Shown here: piece after piece, positions 24,765-36,894 of the stretch
How positions within the stretch are numbered: the stretch's first letter is position 1
Layout: the number at the start of each line of letters is the position of its first letter
From: Agelas oroides
Lineage: Eukaryota; Porifera; Demospongiae; Agelasida; Agelasidae
DNA: 64,000 nt
Direction of reading: 5' to 3'
NCBI GenBank assembly: GCA_949130485.1
Contig: OX422190.1
Location: forward strand, 8,300,047 to 8,364,046
Position numbers and translations under genes: made by a program
Notes under the pieces: model-generated
The model's database searches: none
Seen by the model: the letters and a program-made list of their open reading frames with translations, nothing else
Told to the model about the DNA's origin: nothing

Positions 24765-27700
24765 TTTCTGAAGTTTTTTGACTGCTAGTCTTCCTCAGTT
24801 ACAATGTGACGGGTTAGTTTTTCAAGGATGGCCCTGTGTAATCACAAACCTGCAAATTTGGAGGGAAACACTAAATGGTATTAGACTGTTACCCTGCCCC
24901 ACAGCGTAGATTGTCTGGACCAGACCTAGTCTCGCTAGAGTGACAATTGGTTTGCAAAGCTAAGACTCAGTCTGAAGATTCAGGCCTTTCTTGCTGTCTA
25001 TATGTCCCTGTATAGCTTTAGCCACTGTAGCCCGTTCCCAGACCTTTATACTTGCACCTACAAGCTTTACTTTCACATCATAGCGCCTAAGTTCAAAGGT
25101 GGGTACCAGTCTCGTTCCCAACAGTCAGTGGTTTGGGAATGAGACTATGTGTGCACATGCATATACGGACAGAAAATGGCATCCCACAGCAATCGACAGT
25201 AGGCTAGTGTGGCTGTGAATAGCTAGTATGATTTCAGTCCGAGTTATCAACATGCTGAGTGTTCGTGGACCTGCGCGTTTTGATGAGCATTCATTTCGTG
25301 TATAAATGACGGTGAATACTTAAAACATTTGTGAGTTATCATTGCTGAACAAAATCATGATGAGAAGAAAATGGCATTTTTACTACCGTGCACTTTTGTG
25401 TTTAACTCTCTTTCACGATGCTTTTGGGAAAGCTTGTGAGTTTTGCTGGTTGTAAAATCACTCGAAGATATACGCTGGGAACTTCTTTGAGCTTAAAACG
25501 CGTTCGTGGTTGAGTTTCATGGCTTTTGTGTATTGTATATATTGCGTGTCCACACCATCCGACTCTCCCGACTCTCTGATATGCTCTGGCTTGATGGAAT
25601 AGTGAAGGGAGAGACAAATGGTTGGGAATTCTCATCATGCATAGACCTCTACTACCAGTTGCACAACATTGGCTGCAATCCTGGTCACTTCTTTTAGATC
25701 ACCACCTGTGGTAGTGACAGTACTAAACCAGTTGAATTGTCTTCTTTACATGGCTGCATCAGTTCACACATGTTGCAGGTATGGTGTGGACGTACGTGTG
25801 GTGTATATAGATTTTCGATAAGTTATTTCCCTTGAAAATATGCCCAACTCACATGCAATTAGTCTAGCCCTATAGATGTTTGTATGCCTGCTCACTTAAT
25901 GCAGTGTGGTATGGTATATGGTGTATGTGGAGGTGTACATATTAAAGGAATTTATAACATACACCTCCACTTTACGCTATGATGCATGACTTAATTTACA
26001 GTCATGTATGTAGTAGTGTACATTGTACTGCAAATGATTTGGTACAAGTGTCCAAGGTTGAGCACTGACTACAGATATTGACACAACACCTTTCCGACAA
26101 AGATATGTAGGGCACACTACATTCCAATCCTACTTAACCTCTCGAAAATAGGCCCACCCTCGAAAATAAGCCCATCCTCTTTATTGAATAAAGTTATTGC
26201 AAAAGTATGCCCACCTGTTTATGCAGTAGTACATGTAAACAAGAAGCAGTACTGTGAAAAGGTGGGACTAACAAATGAGGTCAGGTGCATTTTGCTGCTT
26301 TTACATAAGCAGGTGCATGACAAGAGAGGCATTGCATAGTGACTGCAGGAATAAGTATAAGCTTGCCATAAAAATGTAACACCTTGCCTTTACTCATTGT
26401 GCTGCGTCTGCCCACTGTACTTCACTTGCATTGTTTCACATAGCTGCTTTACTTGCACTGCATGTTGTTGTTTGAAACATGGACTGCTTGCAGAGAGTTC
26501 TACTTACTGCATACCTGTCTACATACCTATCGACCTATCTATCTATCTATATATATATAGAGAGAGAGAGAGAGGCAAAAATGTATTCCCAGACTGATAT
26601 ATTCTCGGACCCTAGACTTCAAAGTCAGTTATCAACTGTGCCAGATCATCACAGTTTTCGATACCCAACATTCTAGTAGAAAATCATGTCCAAGAATGCA
26701 TTGTAAAACAGCGCATCACTTTTGTCTACCTCCTCTGAAAAGGAAACACAATACCAGCCCATACTGCATGCTGCAGCAGTTGCCAAATCGGACTTGTCCG
26801 CTAGTAGAATACATTTTCCAAAGACAGGAGCTTGAACGGGTGTAACATTTCGTTTGTTAAATCCTGCAAAATGTGCGCAGTAGCGAAAGTGCCATTTGTG
26901 GTATTCTTTCTTTCTTTGTTCAGACCACTTTGTCAAACAACGATAACTCGAAAACTGTTCAAGTACTCACCTTGAGTTTAGCACGAAACTAATGCTCATC
27001 ACAGCGCACAGCTTTACAACCACTCAGTGTCTTCATAGCTTCAAATTTGCCGTGGTCAAAAAAGCTGTTCACAGCACTGCCCGGCTGCTAACTGTTGCAT
27101 AGGATGCCATTTTCTAATCTTGTACACATGCGCAAATGCAGTCTCGTTCCCAGACCAAAGACCACGGTCATTGGTCTGGGAGCGAGACTAGTGCACACGT
27201 GAAATCACGTGTAAGCACTTGTTCCCAGGCCATGTGGGAGGAGGAAGTGGCCTGAGAACAAGGCTATAGAGCCATAAACTGCCAACAAAGCTTGTGAATT
27301 TATTGTACGTTTTAGGAAGACCCCATGCACTGTCTAACTGTAGTGTGAAAAAGATGTAGGGATGGGGAGGTTGACCTTTGCTTTCATGCATCATCCCTAC
27401 CTTGTTTGCATACTCTTTGGCATGCCATCCCTTTTACATTTTCAATGTTTTTATTTTCTGGTTATTATCAAAACAGAACTTGGAAAAATTGAATGCCAAA
27501 CATTATGAACATCTGCAAAGTCCATCAGCCCATGATCTGTAGTACAATAGTATACATTACCTCAGGGCAGTCACAATGTTTGGTATGTCAGCATGATGGC
27601 ATTCCATGTTTTTCAGACAGTGGTACTGCCACTTGGAGGGCAATAGCATATACTGGCAGTACCCAATGAAAACATTTATTCACACAATGTGTGGTCCCCC

Positions 27701-28605
27701 CCTACAAAACACACACACACACACACACACAACTAACTTCATTCTCTCTGCCTGCTGTCTGCATATCTTGGCTGGTCTGAGCTGCTGCACTGCCCATGAA
27801 CTGAAGGGGTGGAAGATGTGATGATGAGTATGTGCAGGGCTTACCCACCCAGCTCCCCCTAGCATAATGTTCATATACTGGCCACACAGTTCTACAGATG
27901 ATGAATGCAAAAGTATGGTACACTGCAACCAGTCTTATTTTCCTCAATTGCTCTATACTCCTCCACAAGGAAACACAAAGTCCACTATACAACTGGTCTT
28001 ATCTTATAAGTTTCTACTTGAGAATACCCTACACGAGGAAACGCAAGGTCCTCTACACTACAACTGATCTTATCTTAATACCTTGGTCAAATAGTACTCC
28101 AATTGGGTCACACTGGTCACATTTAATAGTACATTATGTGGAACCATATTCCCTTTATATAGACAAGGGGAAGTCACATTGCAATATGTTGGGAGTGCTG
28201 GGTGGACTTTATAAACTGGACATTGTGAAGGCTACCACTTCAGGACGTATATGTTATATATATAAACCATAGTAAGGAGGTGTATATGGCAAATGTACTT
28301 CCCGAGACCGAGGTCAGAGGAAGTTTGCAGTAGATATACCCCGAGCCGAAGGCGAGGGGTATATCTAACTGTAAACTTCCGATGACCGAGGTCGAGGGGT
28401 GTATATAGCATGCAGAGTTGGATCCATGACGAAGGCCCCATAAAATAGGTTTCTTGAAATTCCGCTTTAGTTAAATTGGTTTCCTCTTTCAGAAGTCCTA
28501 TTTGGTTTCATTACTGCATGGTATTTCTACCACAACTATGTAATCACCTTTTCCAGAAATCCTAATTGATAGGTGTTCTGAATAGAAGACTGGTTTAAGG
28601 TTACA

Positions 28606-29123
28606 GGAATAGAATTAGTATGTCACATTACCTACCAAAAAGCTACCGGATTTTTACAACAACCAGTCGCTACAGAGGGCATTCAGCTATAGCTCAGCAT
28701 AACACTAACTTGTTACAGTATACAGTCAAGTGACAGTAGGCAGCTGTTCGGTGGAGTACGAGTACATACTTTTACATCAGTTTACTACAAGAGTAGGAGG
28801 AACTATTTATGACCTAAACAGAGCCAGAGCAACTCACTGCAGGGCTACACGAAGTATTTTTGCTCATATCTCGGTATAGAACAGAGCGACAGTGGCTACT
28901 GGATACTCGAAAAACGGGTACCCAGTAACTTCGTATAAGTTTGTACTCGTACTCAGCCACCTACTGTCACTCGACTGTGTACTGTAGCGAAGTTAGTGTT
29001 ACACTGAACTATAGCCGAATGCCCTCTGTAGTGACTGGTTGTTGTAAATATCCAGTAGCTTTTTTGTAGGAAATGTTATGCAGGCAAGTTTGTACGTACT
29101 AATTTTATTCATGAACATGTACC
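28606..29123. mobile_element. Foldback element, duplicate in unit 2
   Basis: Copy of 23883-24412. The left tip has lost about a dozen bases (ACATGTTCATGA), so its TIRs no longer match fully. Confidence 0.7.
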
Positions 29124-29210
29124 TTTGAATTAGAATAGAAAAGACCCACACATTTTGTAGTAACCAAATCATTTGCTAAAACAACAATTTTGTTTTTATA
29201 TATATATATA

Positions 29211-29477
29211 CAAGACTTAAAAATCATTAAAAATGGAAAAGGATATAGGGATGGCATGCCAAAAAGTATAGAAACAAGATATAAAAGTGAAGGCAAATAT
29301 ACAAAGCCCCGTCTATCCCTATATCTTTTTTACACTAAGAAACTGTAACACAAAAAAGATGTAGGGATGGGGCTTTGTATATTTGCCTTCACTTTTATAT
29401 CATCCCTATCTTGTTTCTATACTTTTTGGCATGCCATCCCTATATCCTTTTCCATTTTTAACGATTTTTAAGTCTTG
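29211..29477. mobile_element. Hairpin element, duplicate in unit 2
   Basis: Copy of 24498-24764 with the same length and arm structure and a few substitutions. Confidence 0.75.
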
Positions 29478-31731
29478 TTTCTGAAGTTTTTTGACTGCTA
29501 GTCTTCCTCAGTTACAATGTGACGGGTTAGTTTTTCAAGGATGGCCCTGTGTAATCACAAACCTGCAAATTTGGAGGGAAACACTAAATGGTATTAGACT
29601 GTTGCCCTGCCCCACAGCGTAGATTGTCTGGACCAGACCTAGTCTCGCTAGAGTGACAATTGGTTTGCAAAGCTAAGACTCAGTCTGAAGATTCAGGCCT
29701 TTCTTGCTGTCTATATGTCCCTGTATAGCTTTAGCCACTGTAGCCCGTTCCCAGACCTTTATACTTGCACCTACAAGCTTTACTTTCACATCATAGCGCC
29801 TAAGTTCAAAGGTGGGTACCAGTCTCGTTCCCAACAGTCAGTGGTTTGGGAATGAGACTATGTGTGCACATGCATACACGGACAGAAAATGGCATCCCAC
29901 AGCAACCGACAGTAGGCTAGTGTGGCTGTGAATAGCTAGTATGATTTCAGTCCGAGTTATCAACATGCTGAGTGTTCGTGGACCTGCACGTTTTGATGAG
30001 CATTCGTTTCGTGTATAAATGACGGTGAATACTTAAAACGTTTGTGAGTTATCATTGCTGAACGAAATCATGATGAGAAGAAAATGGCATTTTTACTACC
30101 GTGCACTTTTGTATTTAACTCTCTTTCACGATGCTTTTGGCAAAGCTTGTGAGTTTTGCTGGTTGTAAAATCACTCGAAGATATACGCTGGGCACTTCTT
30201 TGAGCTTAAAACGCGTTCGCAGTTGAGTTTCATGGCTTTTGCTTAAGTATTGTATATATTGCGTGTCCACACCATCCGACTCTCCCGACTCTCTGATATG
30301 CTCTGGCTTGATGGAATAGTGAAGGGAGAGACAAATGGTTGGGACTTCTCATCATGCATAGACCTCTACTACCAGTTGCACAACACTGGCTGCAACTTTG
30401 GTCAGATCACCACCTGTGGTAGTGACAGTACTAAACCAGTTGAATTGTCTTCTTTACATGGCTGCATCAGTTCACACATGTTGCAGGTATGGTGTGGATG
30501 TATGTGTGGTGTATATAGATTTTTGATAAGTTATTTCCCTCGAAAATATGCCCAACTCACATGCAATTAGTCTAGCATGCCTGCTCACTTAATGCAGTGT
30601 GGTATGGTATATGGTGTATGTGGAGGTGTACATATTAAAGGAATTTACAACATACACCTCCACATTACGCTATGATGCATGACTTAATTTACAGTCATGT
30701 ATGTAGTAGTGTACATTGTACTGCAAATGATTTGGTACAAGTGTCCAAGGTTGAGCACTGACTACAGATATTGACACAACACCTTTCAGACAAAGAATGG
30801 AATGTAGGGCACACTACATTCCAATCCTACTTAACCTCTCGAAAATAAGCCCACCCTCTTTTTTGAATAAAGTTATTGCAAAAGTATGCCCACCTGTTTA
30901 TGCAGTAGTACATGTAAACAAGAAGCAGTACTGTGAAAAGGTGGGACTAACAAATGAGGTCAGGTGCATTTTGCTGCTTTTACATAAGCAGGTGCATGAC
31001 AAGAGAGGCATTGCATAGTGACTGCAGGCACTAGTAAGCTTGCCATAAAAATGTAACACCTTGCCTTTACTCATTGTGCTGCGTCTGCCCACTGTACTTC
31101 ACTTGCATTGTTTCACATAGCTGCTTTACTTGCACTGCATGTTGTTGTTTGAAACATGGACTGCTTGCAGAGAGTTCTACTTACTGTATACCTGTCTACA
31201 TACCTATCGACCTATCTATATATATATAGAGAGAGAGAGAGAGAGGGAGAGAGAGAGAGAGGCAAAAATGTATTCCCAGACTGATATATTCTCGGACCCT
31301 AGACTTCAAAGTCAGTTATCAACTGTGCCAGATCATCACAGTTTTCGATACCCAACATTCTAGTAGAAAATCATGTCCGAGAATGCATTGTAAAACAGCG
31401 CATCACTTTTGTCCACCTCCTCTGAAAAGGAAACACAATACCAGCCCATACTGCATGCTGTAGCAGTTGCCAAATCAGACTTGTCCACTAGTAGAATATA
31501 TTTTCCAAAGACAGGAGCTTGAACGGGTGTAATATTTCGTTTGCTAAATCCTGCATAGAAGGATCGAATTTCAAGTATCAAACATTAGCCCACCTATCCT
31601 ACAGTTCTTGTGTCTCAGACTGGATCTCTGCGCGCGCAACAATAGCACAACGCTTATATAGCTAGCTAGCTATCTAAATTTAGTTGACTTGTATATGGCT
31701 CCATGGGCTGTACAAATTTCAAGCTGTTTAC

Positions 31732-31767
31732 CGTTTTTCTGGGGTTCAGCTCGATATGGACGTCCAT
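31732..31767 (-). CDS. Candidate first coding exon (MDVHIELNPRKT)
   Basis: The minus strand has an ATG in good context (GCGGAGATGG) followed by 12 codons and a GTAAAC donor in phase 0. That phase fits the next minus-strand exon known (20661-20699, acceptor CTGCAG, phase 0). If joined, the ankyrin gene would have an 11-kb first coding intron containing the whole segmental duplication. The evidence is only start context and phase, so this is tentative. Confidence 0.3.
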
Positions 31768-31931
31768 CTCCGCGTCAAATATGCGACGGCCGTCCAGTTA
31801 GCAACACTCTCAGCGATACACCGCTAGTAGCTACTTTCACCGTTCTTCAGTCCATGAAGCAACCACACAACTGTTGAACTGAAGTTGCCGGAAGTTGAAA
31901 GAAGCAGCCCCGCCCATTACACCTAGATAAT

Positions 31932-32073
31932 AGTTAGACGCTGAGACCGAGGGATCTACGCGATTTAGAAACCCGAGGGCCCGAGGCTGTAGCGCCCGAG
32001 CGTAGCGAGGGCGCTACTTAAGGGCCCGACGGTTTCTAAATCGCATAGATCCCGTCGGTCGAAGCGTCTAACT
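31932..32073. mobile_element. Hairpin element with ~60-bp arms
   Basis: AGTTAGACGCTGAGACCGAG at the left pairs with the inverted end GTCGGTCGAAGCGTCTAACT. Inner GAGGGCCCGAGGCTGTAGCG and GCGCTACTTAAGGGCCC also pair. It is GC-rich compared with its surroundings and has no frame. Confidence 0.75.
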
Positions 32074-33008
32074 TATTTAGAGTATGCTAGAAATACGGCC
32101 ACTATACAACGCTACTTTTCAAACCAGGATGAGGATGGAACAACTTAGCAATGAGCTATTCAAATGGTTGCAGGGCGACGCCGAAACTTCGGTCTACTGT
32201 GCGAAAAAGGCAAAACAAGCTTCACCTTCGCTGTTCGGCAGCTCGATGCGCCCTTAGCTCCACCTGCTAAGCAGAAATTTACTCCTATCCGCGGCAGAAG
32301 ATGCTCCGCCCCTCTCTCCACGTCCGAAGGCAGCAGAGCGAAAGGAAAGACTGCAGACTATTTTGGCATAAATGGTGAAGACCGTGTGTCAAGAAACTCA
32401 GGGTGACACTATCACAAACCTGACAGTCCGTCTGGTTTACACATCCGTTCCTGCTGGACACTTCCCGCAGTGGAGATAGTCATAGATCGTCTGGTAGTCA
32501 ATTTCCATGAGTCCCAAAGCTCTGAATCATGTAAAATGTTCTAGAAGTGTTGAGAAATCGTACATCATCCTGACAGCTAGTGATTTTCTTGACAGAACAC
32601 TTGCACCAAAGACGGATCGTTTTCGCGGCGAAGGATCGAATCCGCTAAAATTGATCCGGGGGCGGATCGGATCCGCTAGCGAATCCGATCCGACGGATTG
32701 ATTCCGCTAGCGGATCCGATCCGCCCGGATCGGTATAGGCCCGGATCGGATTTCCTGTGACACCGGTCACCTTAATTTGAATGTCAGCATCCATGATGGG
32801 ATTTGTTTACGTCCCTCCGTGTCAGTAGCAACCAATTATTCTTGTTTTGTATCAACAATAACGCCATAAACAACATTGTTGTTGCGAATGTAAGTCTACC
32901 CTGGGGGCCGGGTGGACTCTACATGTAGAGTCCACGGACGGTGGCTCTAAGTGATTTAGAGCATAGATAGCCTTCGGAACGGGATTGGAAACATCTCACG
33001 TGATTGCA
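32074..33008. other. Repeat-rich intergenic DNA, no gene recognised
   Basis: From 32128 the plus strand has a short frame MRMEQLSNELFKWLQGDAET that ends after about 40 codons; I cannot support it as a gene. A palindromic cluster follows at 32606-32752. Confidence 0.4.
32606..32752. repeat. Cluster of GGATCCG/CGGATC palindromic motifs
   Basis: Many overlapping copies of GGATCGGATCCGCTAGCG-like sequence in both orientations within about 150 bases. It could be a decayed palindromic transposon end or a protein-binding array. Confidence 0.55.
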
Positions 33009-33017
33009 TACCACCGT

Positions 33018-33937
33018 TAGCCTCGTTCCGGAATTCCCAGGCCTTCGATCACAGCTAACGCGGTGGAAGGCCTGGTAAAACTCCTACGTAGAATGACGTC
33101 AGGTAGACGTCTGGAGGCGTGGCACTACCGGTCTATGCTACAACAGCTCGCTCACAACGACCAGACAATCGCAATCTTGTAGTCTCGTCCCCAGACACCA
33201 AATTTTTCGCGCGCGCCCTGCGGCCTTGTCGAAAAATAGGGTCTGGACACGTTCACTGGTAAAACTGGGGCGTAATCATACCAGCGTATCGGCATGTTGT
33301 CGCACCAATCAGATTGCTCAGGTAAAGTAAATTGCGTTTGCGTCATCACAAATATCCAGCTTGCAAATTTTTTGGCGCCAAAGCAAACGCTGCAGGTAGC
33401 TGATAATGTAATTAACACCTACAATTACCCAATTTACTGACCACCGTATGTAAACTTGCCCCAGTTTTCGTAGTGAAAGTGTCCAGACCCTATTTTTCGA
33501 CGAGTCCGCAGGGCGCGCGCGAAAAATTTGGTCTGGGGACGAGACTAGCAATCTTGGTGAAGCTCCTCGTGTTCAGAAAGCCGTCTCAGCCACGAAGTGT
33601 GCAGAGTTCTGAAGCCAGGCATGAAAGCCGTGTTTTCGACCAGCTTCAATCGTTGGTACGGTTTTAGCTGCGCTGCGTTGACTTGTGTCACCAGGAGCTT
33701 GTGAGCGTCGCTTCGGTACAACTGTGAGCGCCTTTCTGAACACAAGGAGCGTCACCAAGGCTGCTCGATATGGAGCGTCGAGTAGTTGTGAACGCGCTAT
33801 TCATTGTACATGTAGAGTTCTTTTGCATAGACCGGAAGTGCCACGCCTCCAGACGTCTACCTGACGTCATTCTACGTTGTAGTTTTACCAGGCCTTCCAC
33901 CGCGTTAGCTGTGATCGAAGGCCTGGGAACGAGGCTA
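33018..33937. mobile_element. Non-autonomous TIR transposon with 9-bp target duplication
   Basis: Ends are TAGCCTCGTTCC and GGAACGAGGCTA. TIRs of about 100 bases include CCAGGCCTTCGATCACAGCT and CCTCCAGACGTCTACCTGAC-type blocks. The 9-bp sequence TACCACCGT occurs exactly on both sides (33009-33017 and 33938-33946). A 9-bp duplication is typical of Mutator-like elements (established knowledge; assignment inferred). It contains a second element at 33180-33547 and no transposase. Confidence 0.85.
33180..33547. mobile_element. Nested TIR element with its own 9-bp target duplication
   Basis: Ends are TAGTCTCGTCCCCAGAC and GTCTGGGGACGAGACTA, with arms of about 75 bases. The 9-bp sequence GCAATCTTG flanks it exactly at 33171-33179 and 33548-33556. 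It inserted into the older element at 33018-33937. Confidence 0.85.
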
Positions 33938-33946
33938 TACCACCGT

Positions 33947-34975
33947 ATTGTATTAAACGGTTACGTGTCTCCGTGTTGCGCTTGGGGCGAAGACGAAGAC
34001 AGGACAGTCAGTGTTTATCAGTGATTTTGTAATGTTATATTTGCTTCTTGCTGTCTTTTCACCTAATTTTATTGACAGTTACTCATTGTATAACATGTAG
34101 CGACAGTAAAGTAGCGCCGATTTAGGCGGGGTGGGGCTCAAACGGCGGATTAAAAACGCTGAACTACCTTTGTGGGACTATAGAACGTGCACTATAAACT
34201 TCAGGAAAGCGTTGTGTGTATAGAACGATAGCTCCTTGGTCAAATAATTCGGCTATGACTTCCGATTCACGCTAGTGCTAAAGCCCAAGTTTTTTTTTTG
34301 TCAGATGTGTCCTGCGGACTACTGTTGTTTGTGGGACTACTTAGCCTATTTTAAAGCGAGTTGCCAAAGCTTGGTATGTGTAAAGGTAAGCACAGGCATT
34401 GTGCTGTTAGGTTAAAGATATTTGGCGTGTCTACTTGGCAGCCGGGAACGAGGCTAGGTCCATCTATTTTGGGGAAAGGGCGTGGCTCGCATCACTAGCA
34501 CGGTCTCGAAGACCATCTACGGTACTGGTAGCGCTTGAACACTTGAATTTACACCAAAAAAGTTCCATTTTTAATGCTGTACAAGTTGCCATTCAATGCT
34601 GATCACACGAAAAATAGTGATTTGCAGATCACAGCCACATTTCCGCGCGAAACGCGGATGTGCATCACAATCTCAATGTTTCCAATCCCGTTCCGAAGGT
34701 ATATACTATTTATGTTTCGAGCCTTCACACTGACCAATCAAATTCAAGCATTTCATGATAGCATACTCTAAATTTAATTATGAATATCACGGACGTGCAT
34801 GCCCCACCCCTTAACGAGGATGTGAGTTCTCGCTTTTTATTTACTGCAGTCTTTCGATTTGTATCGATCGGTAATTGGCCGATATTCAGGCTAAACAATT
34901 GCAAAGTGTGTGCACAAATACGTGGGAGTTGCCGGGTGGACCACTGAAATGCATCATGTTCAACCAAGTGCAAGT
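33947..34975. other. Upstream region of receptor gene 1
   Basis: No exon recognised. One element end (GGGAACGAGGCTAG) lies near 34443. The last several hundred bases are the presumed promoter; I see no certain TATA box. Confidence 0.4.
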
Positions 34976-36863
34976 ATGTTTTCCCAAATGACTGTCTTAC
35001 TGATCTTGACCGGAATAGTGAATTCGAGAGTAGAGGATTTTACATGTGAAAGAGCGCTTGACACTGATCGGACTGTAGGCCGTAAGTTACCATCAGACAG
35101 TAGTTAATGTTCTGTGCAGTCGATCCAACTGTCCTAGCTACAGTAGTAGCTACTCTACTATAACCAGCTATACTACACTACTATCCGCATGAGGTGTGAG
35201 TAATGGCATGCAATATACCCCCCTTCGGTACTCATATAAACCTCATGTATACTCACACTTGGAGGTATTCAGACTAACAAGCTACATTTGATGTGCCTCA
35301 TCTGTTTTCAGTTGGCATTGGGGTGACCATGCAGGCCAGCTGCTACCCAAATGGAACTGTGAGCTACAACTGGAATTCACATCCAAGCGTATGGTATTTG
35401 CGGATTGACTACCAGTGCTACATTAATGGCACCACCCATGAACAAACGGTGAGTCTGTTAGCTAACTTATGAATGTGGCTCTTGATCTGGCGGTAGCAGT
35501 TTGATGATAGTAATAGAGGCCAGCATTCTTCAGATGAGCATGCATGGATTTAGTGCTGGCTAAGCCTGCTGACCAGAGAAGTCAATAGAGAGGGTGTGAC
35601 CTAGCTGTAAACCTTCCCCAATGAAAACTGAGGGGTGGAACTAAAATGTGAATCTAGTTAATTTAAGAATTAATTGTCTACATGTATGTTTTGTCAAGGT
35701 GTCTGTGGCTACTATGAATATACTGTGCTCAACAACCTGGCTATATCATTTAGAACATTATACAGTAGGAAGTCACTTATCCCAACACGTTGGGACCAGA
35801 GGGTGTTTGGATAACTGAAACGTTCAGATAACTGACAGAAGGTACCGTTACAATGCTAGCCCACGTGACAGAAACTGCACAGCAAAAACAATGGTATGAA
35901 GTTCATACCAAAATAGGTATGATTTCGCTTTTTACACTGAGCATACCAAAAACGGTATGAATTTCATACCAAAAATGGTATGAATTTCATACCAAAAAGG
36001 GTATTAATATCATACCAAAGCGGTATGAATATCATACCAAAACGGTATGAATTTCATACCAAAAAGGGTATGATCATCACACGAGTAGATAGTATGATTT
36101 TCATCCATGAATTGGTATGATTGTCATGCTGCTTATAGCAGTATAATCTATGCATTGTACATTCAGCTTGTCCTTGCTGTTGAATGACAGTATTGTGGCA
36201 AAACAGATTATATTGCACACAAGGAAATGCACTGACAGCAAAAGCAAGTAAACCTTAGTATATACCATCTACTTAGTTCAAGTATAAAGTCACTTGTTGC
36301 TTTTGTACTTTCTGTGGCATAGATATCTGCATCTGTGGGGAAACAAGACAGTAGTATATCATTGGGCAGAAATAAAAGGGAAAGTGCATGTATGGGCTCT
36401 GGGAAAGGAGAGAGTAGGGTACAGTAGAGAAACAAAACACAAGTTTATGTGTGTGTATAAGTATACATGTGCATGCCGTACCTGTACTTCTTCACTTTGT
36501 TATTGTTCTGTGTCTGTGTGAGTGTGTGTGTGCAGAGGAGGGAAGAGAGAAAACAAGGAAGGAACATCCACCTCTAATTCTTTGCTTGGCTCACTTTCCG
36601 TGTTTGACTCTGAACGTGGGAGTAATCATGGCGTACGGTAGTACGCCATATGTAGGGATGACCCCGAAAAAAAATGGCGGCCACATCAAAGTGCACAAAT
36701 GACACGCTCGAAATGTCCGCGTTAGATAAGTCAACGGCCTCCATGAGCCATATCAGACATTATCGAGTGCTTCCATGGGCAACAGGATCGTTAAATTTGC
36801 TGGAAAGCATCGCTAAGTACCTGACAGTCAAGTCGCTAAAAAAGGCAAATCGTCTATCTTCTG

Positions 36864-36894
<31 letters not shown>

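Larger units (their letters stand above)
22136..26866. repeat. Tandem segmental duplication, unit 1
   Basis: Directly repeated by 26867-31556. The units share order, foldback elements, microsatellites and short frames over about 4.7 kb, with only small indels and scattered substitutions. The junction is at GCAAAATGTGCGCAG. I see no conserved gene in it. Confidence 0.9.
26867..31556. repeat. Tandem segmental duplication, unit 2
   Basis: Second copy of 22136-26866. Differences include a longer CA run at 27712-27731, a longer GA run near 31229-31260 and several small deletions. It ends at AAATCCTGCA, where copy 1 would run into copy 2. Confidence 0.9.

Noticed and set aside
26673..26936. Minus-strand frame ending DALFYNAFLDMIFY, conserved at 31360-31581
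   Set aside because: Present in both duplication units, but of eight substitutions I see in the shared frame about six change the residue, so there is no sign of protein constraint.
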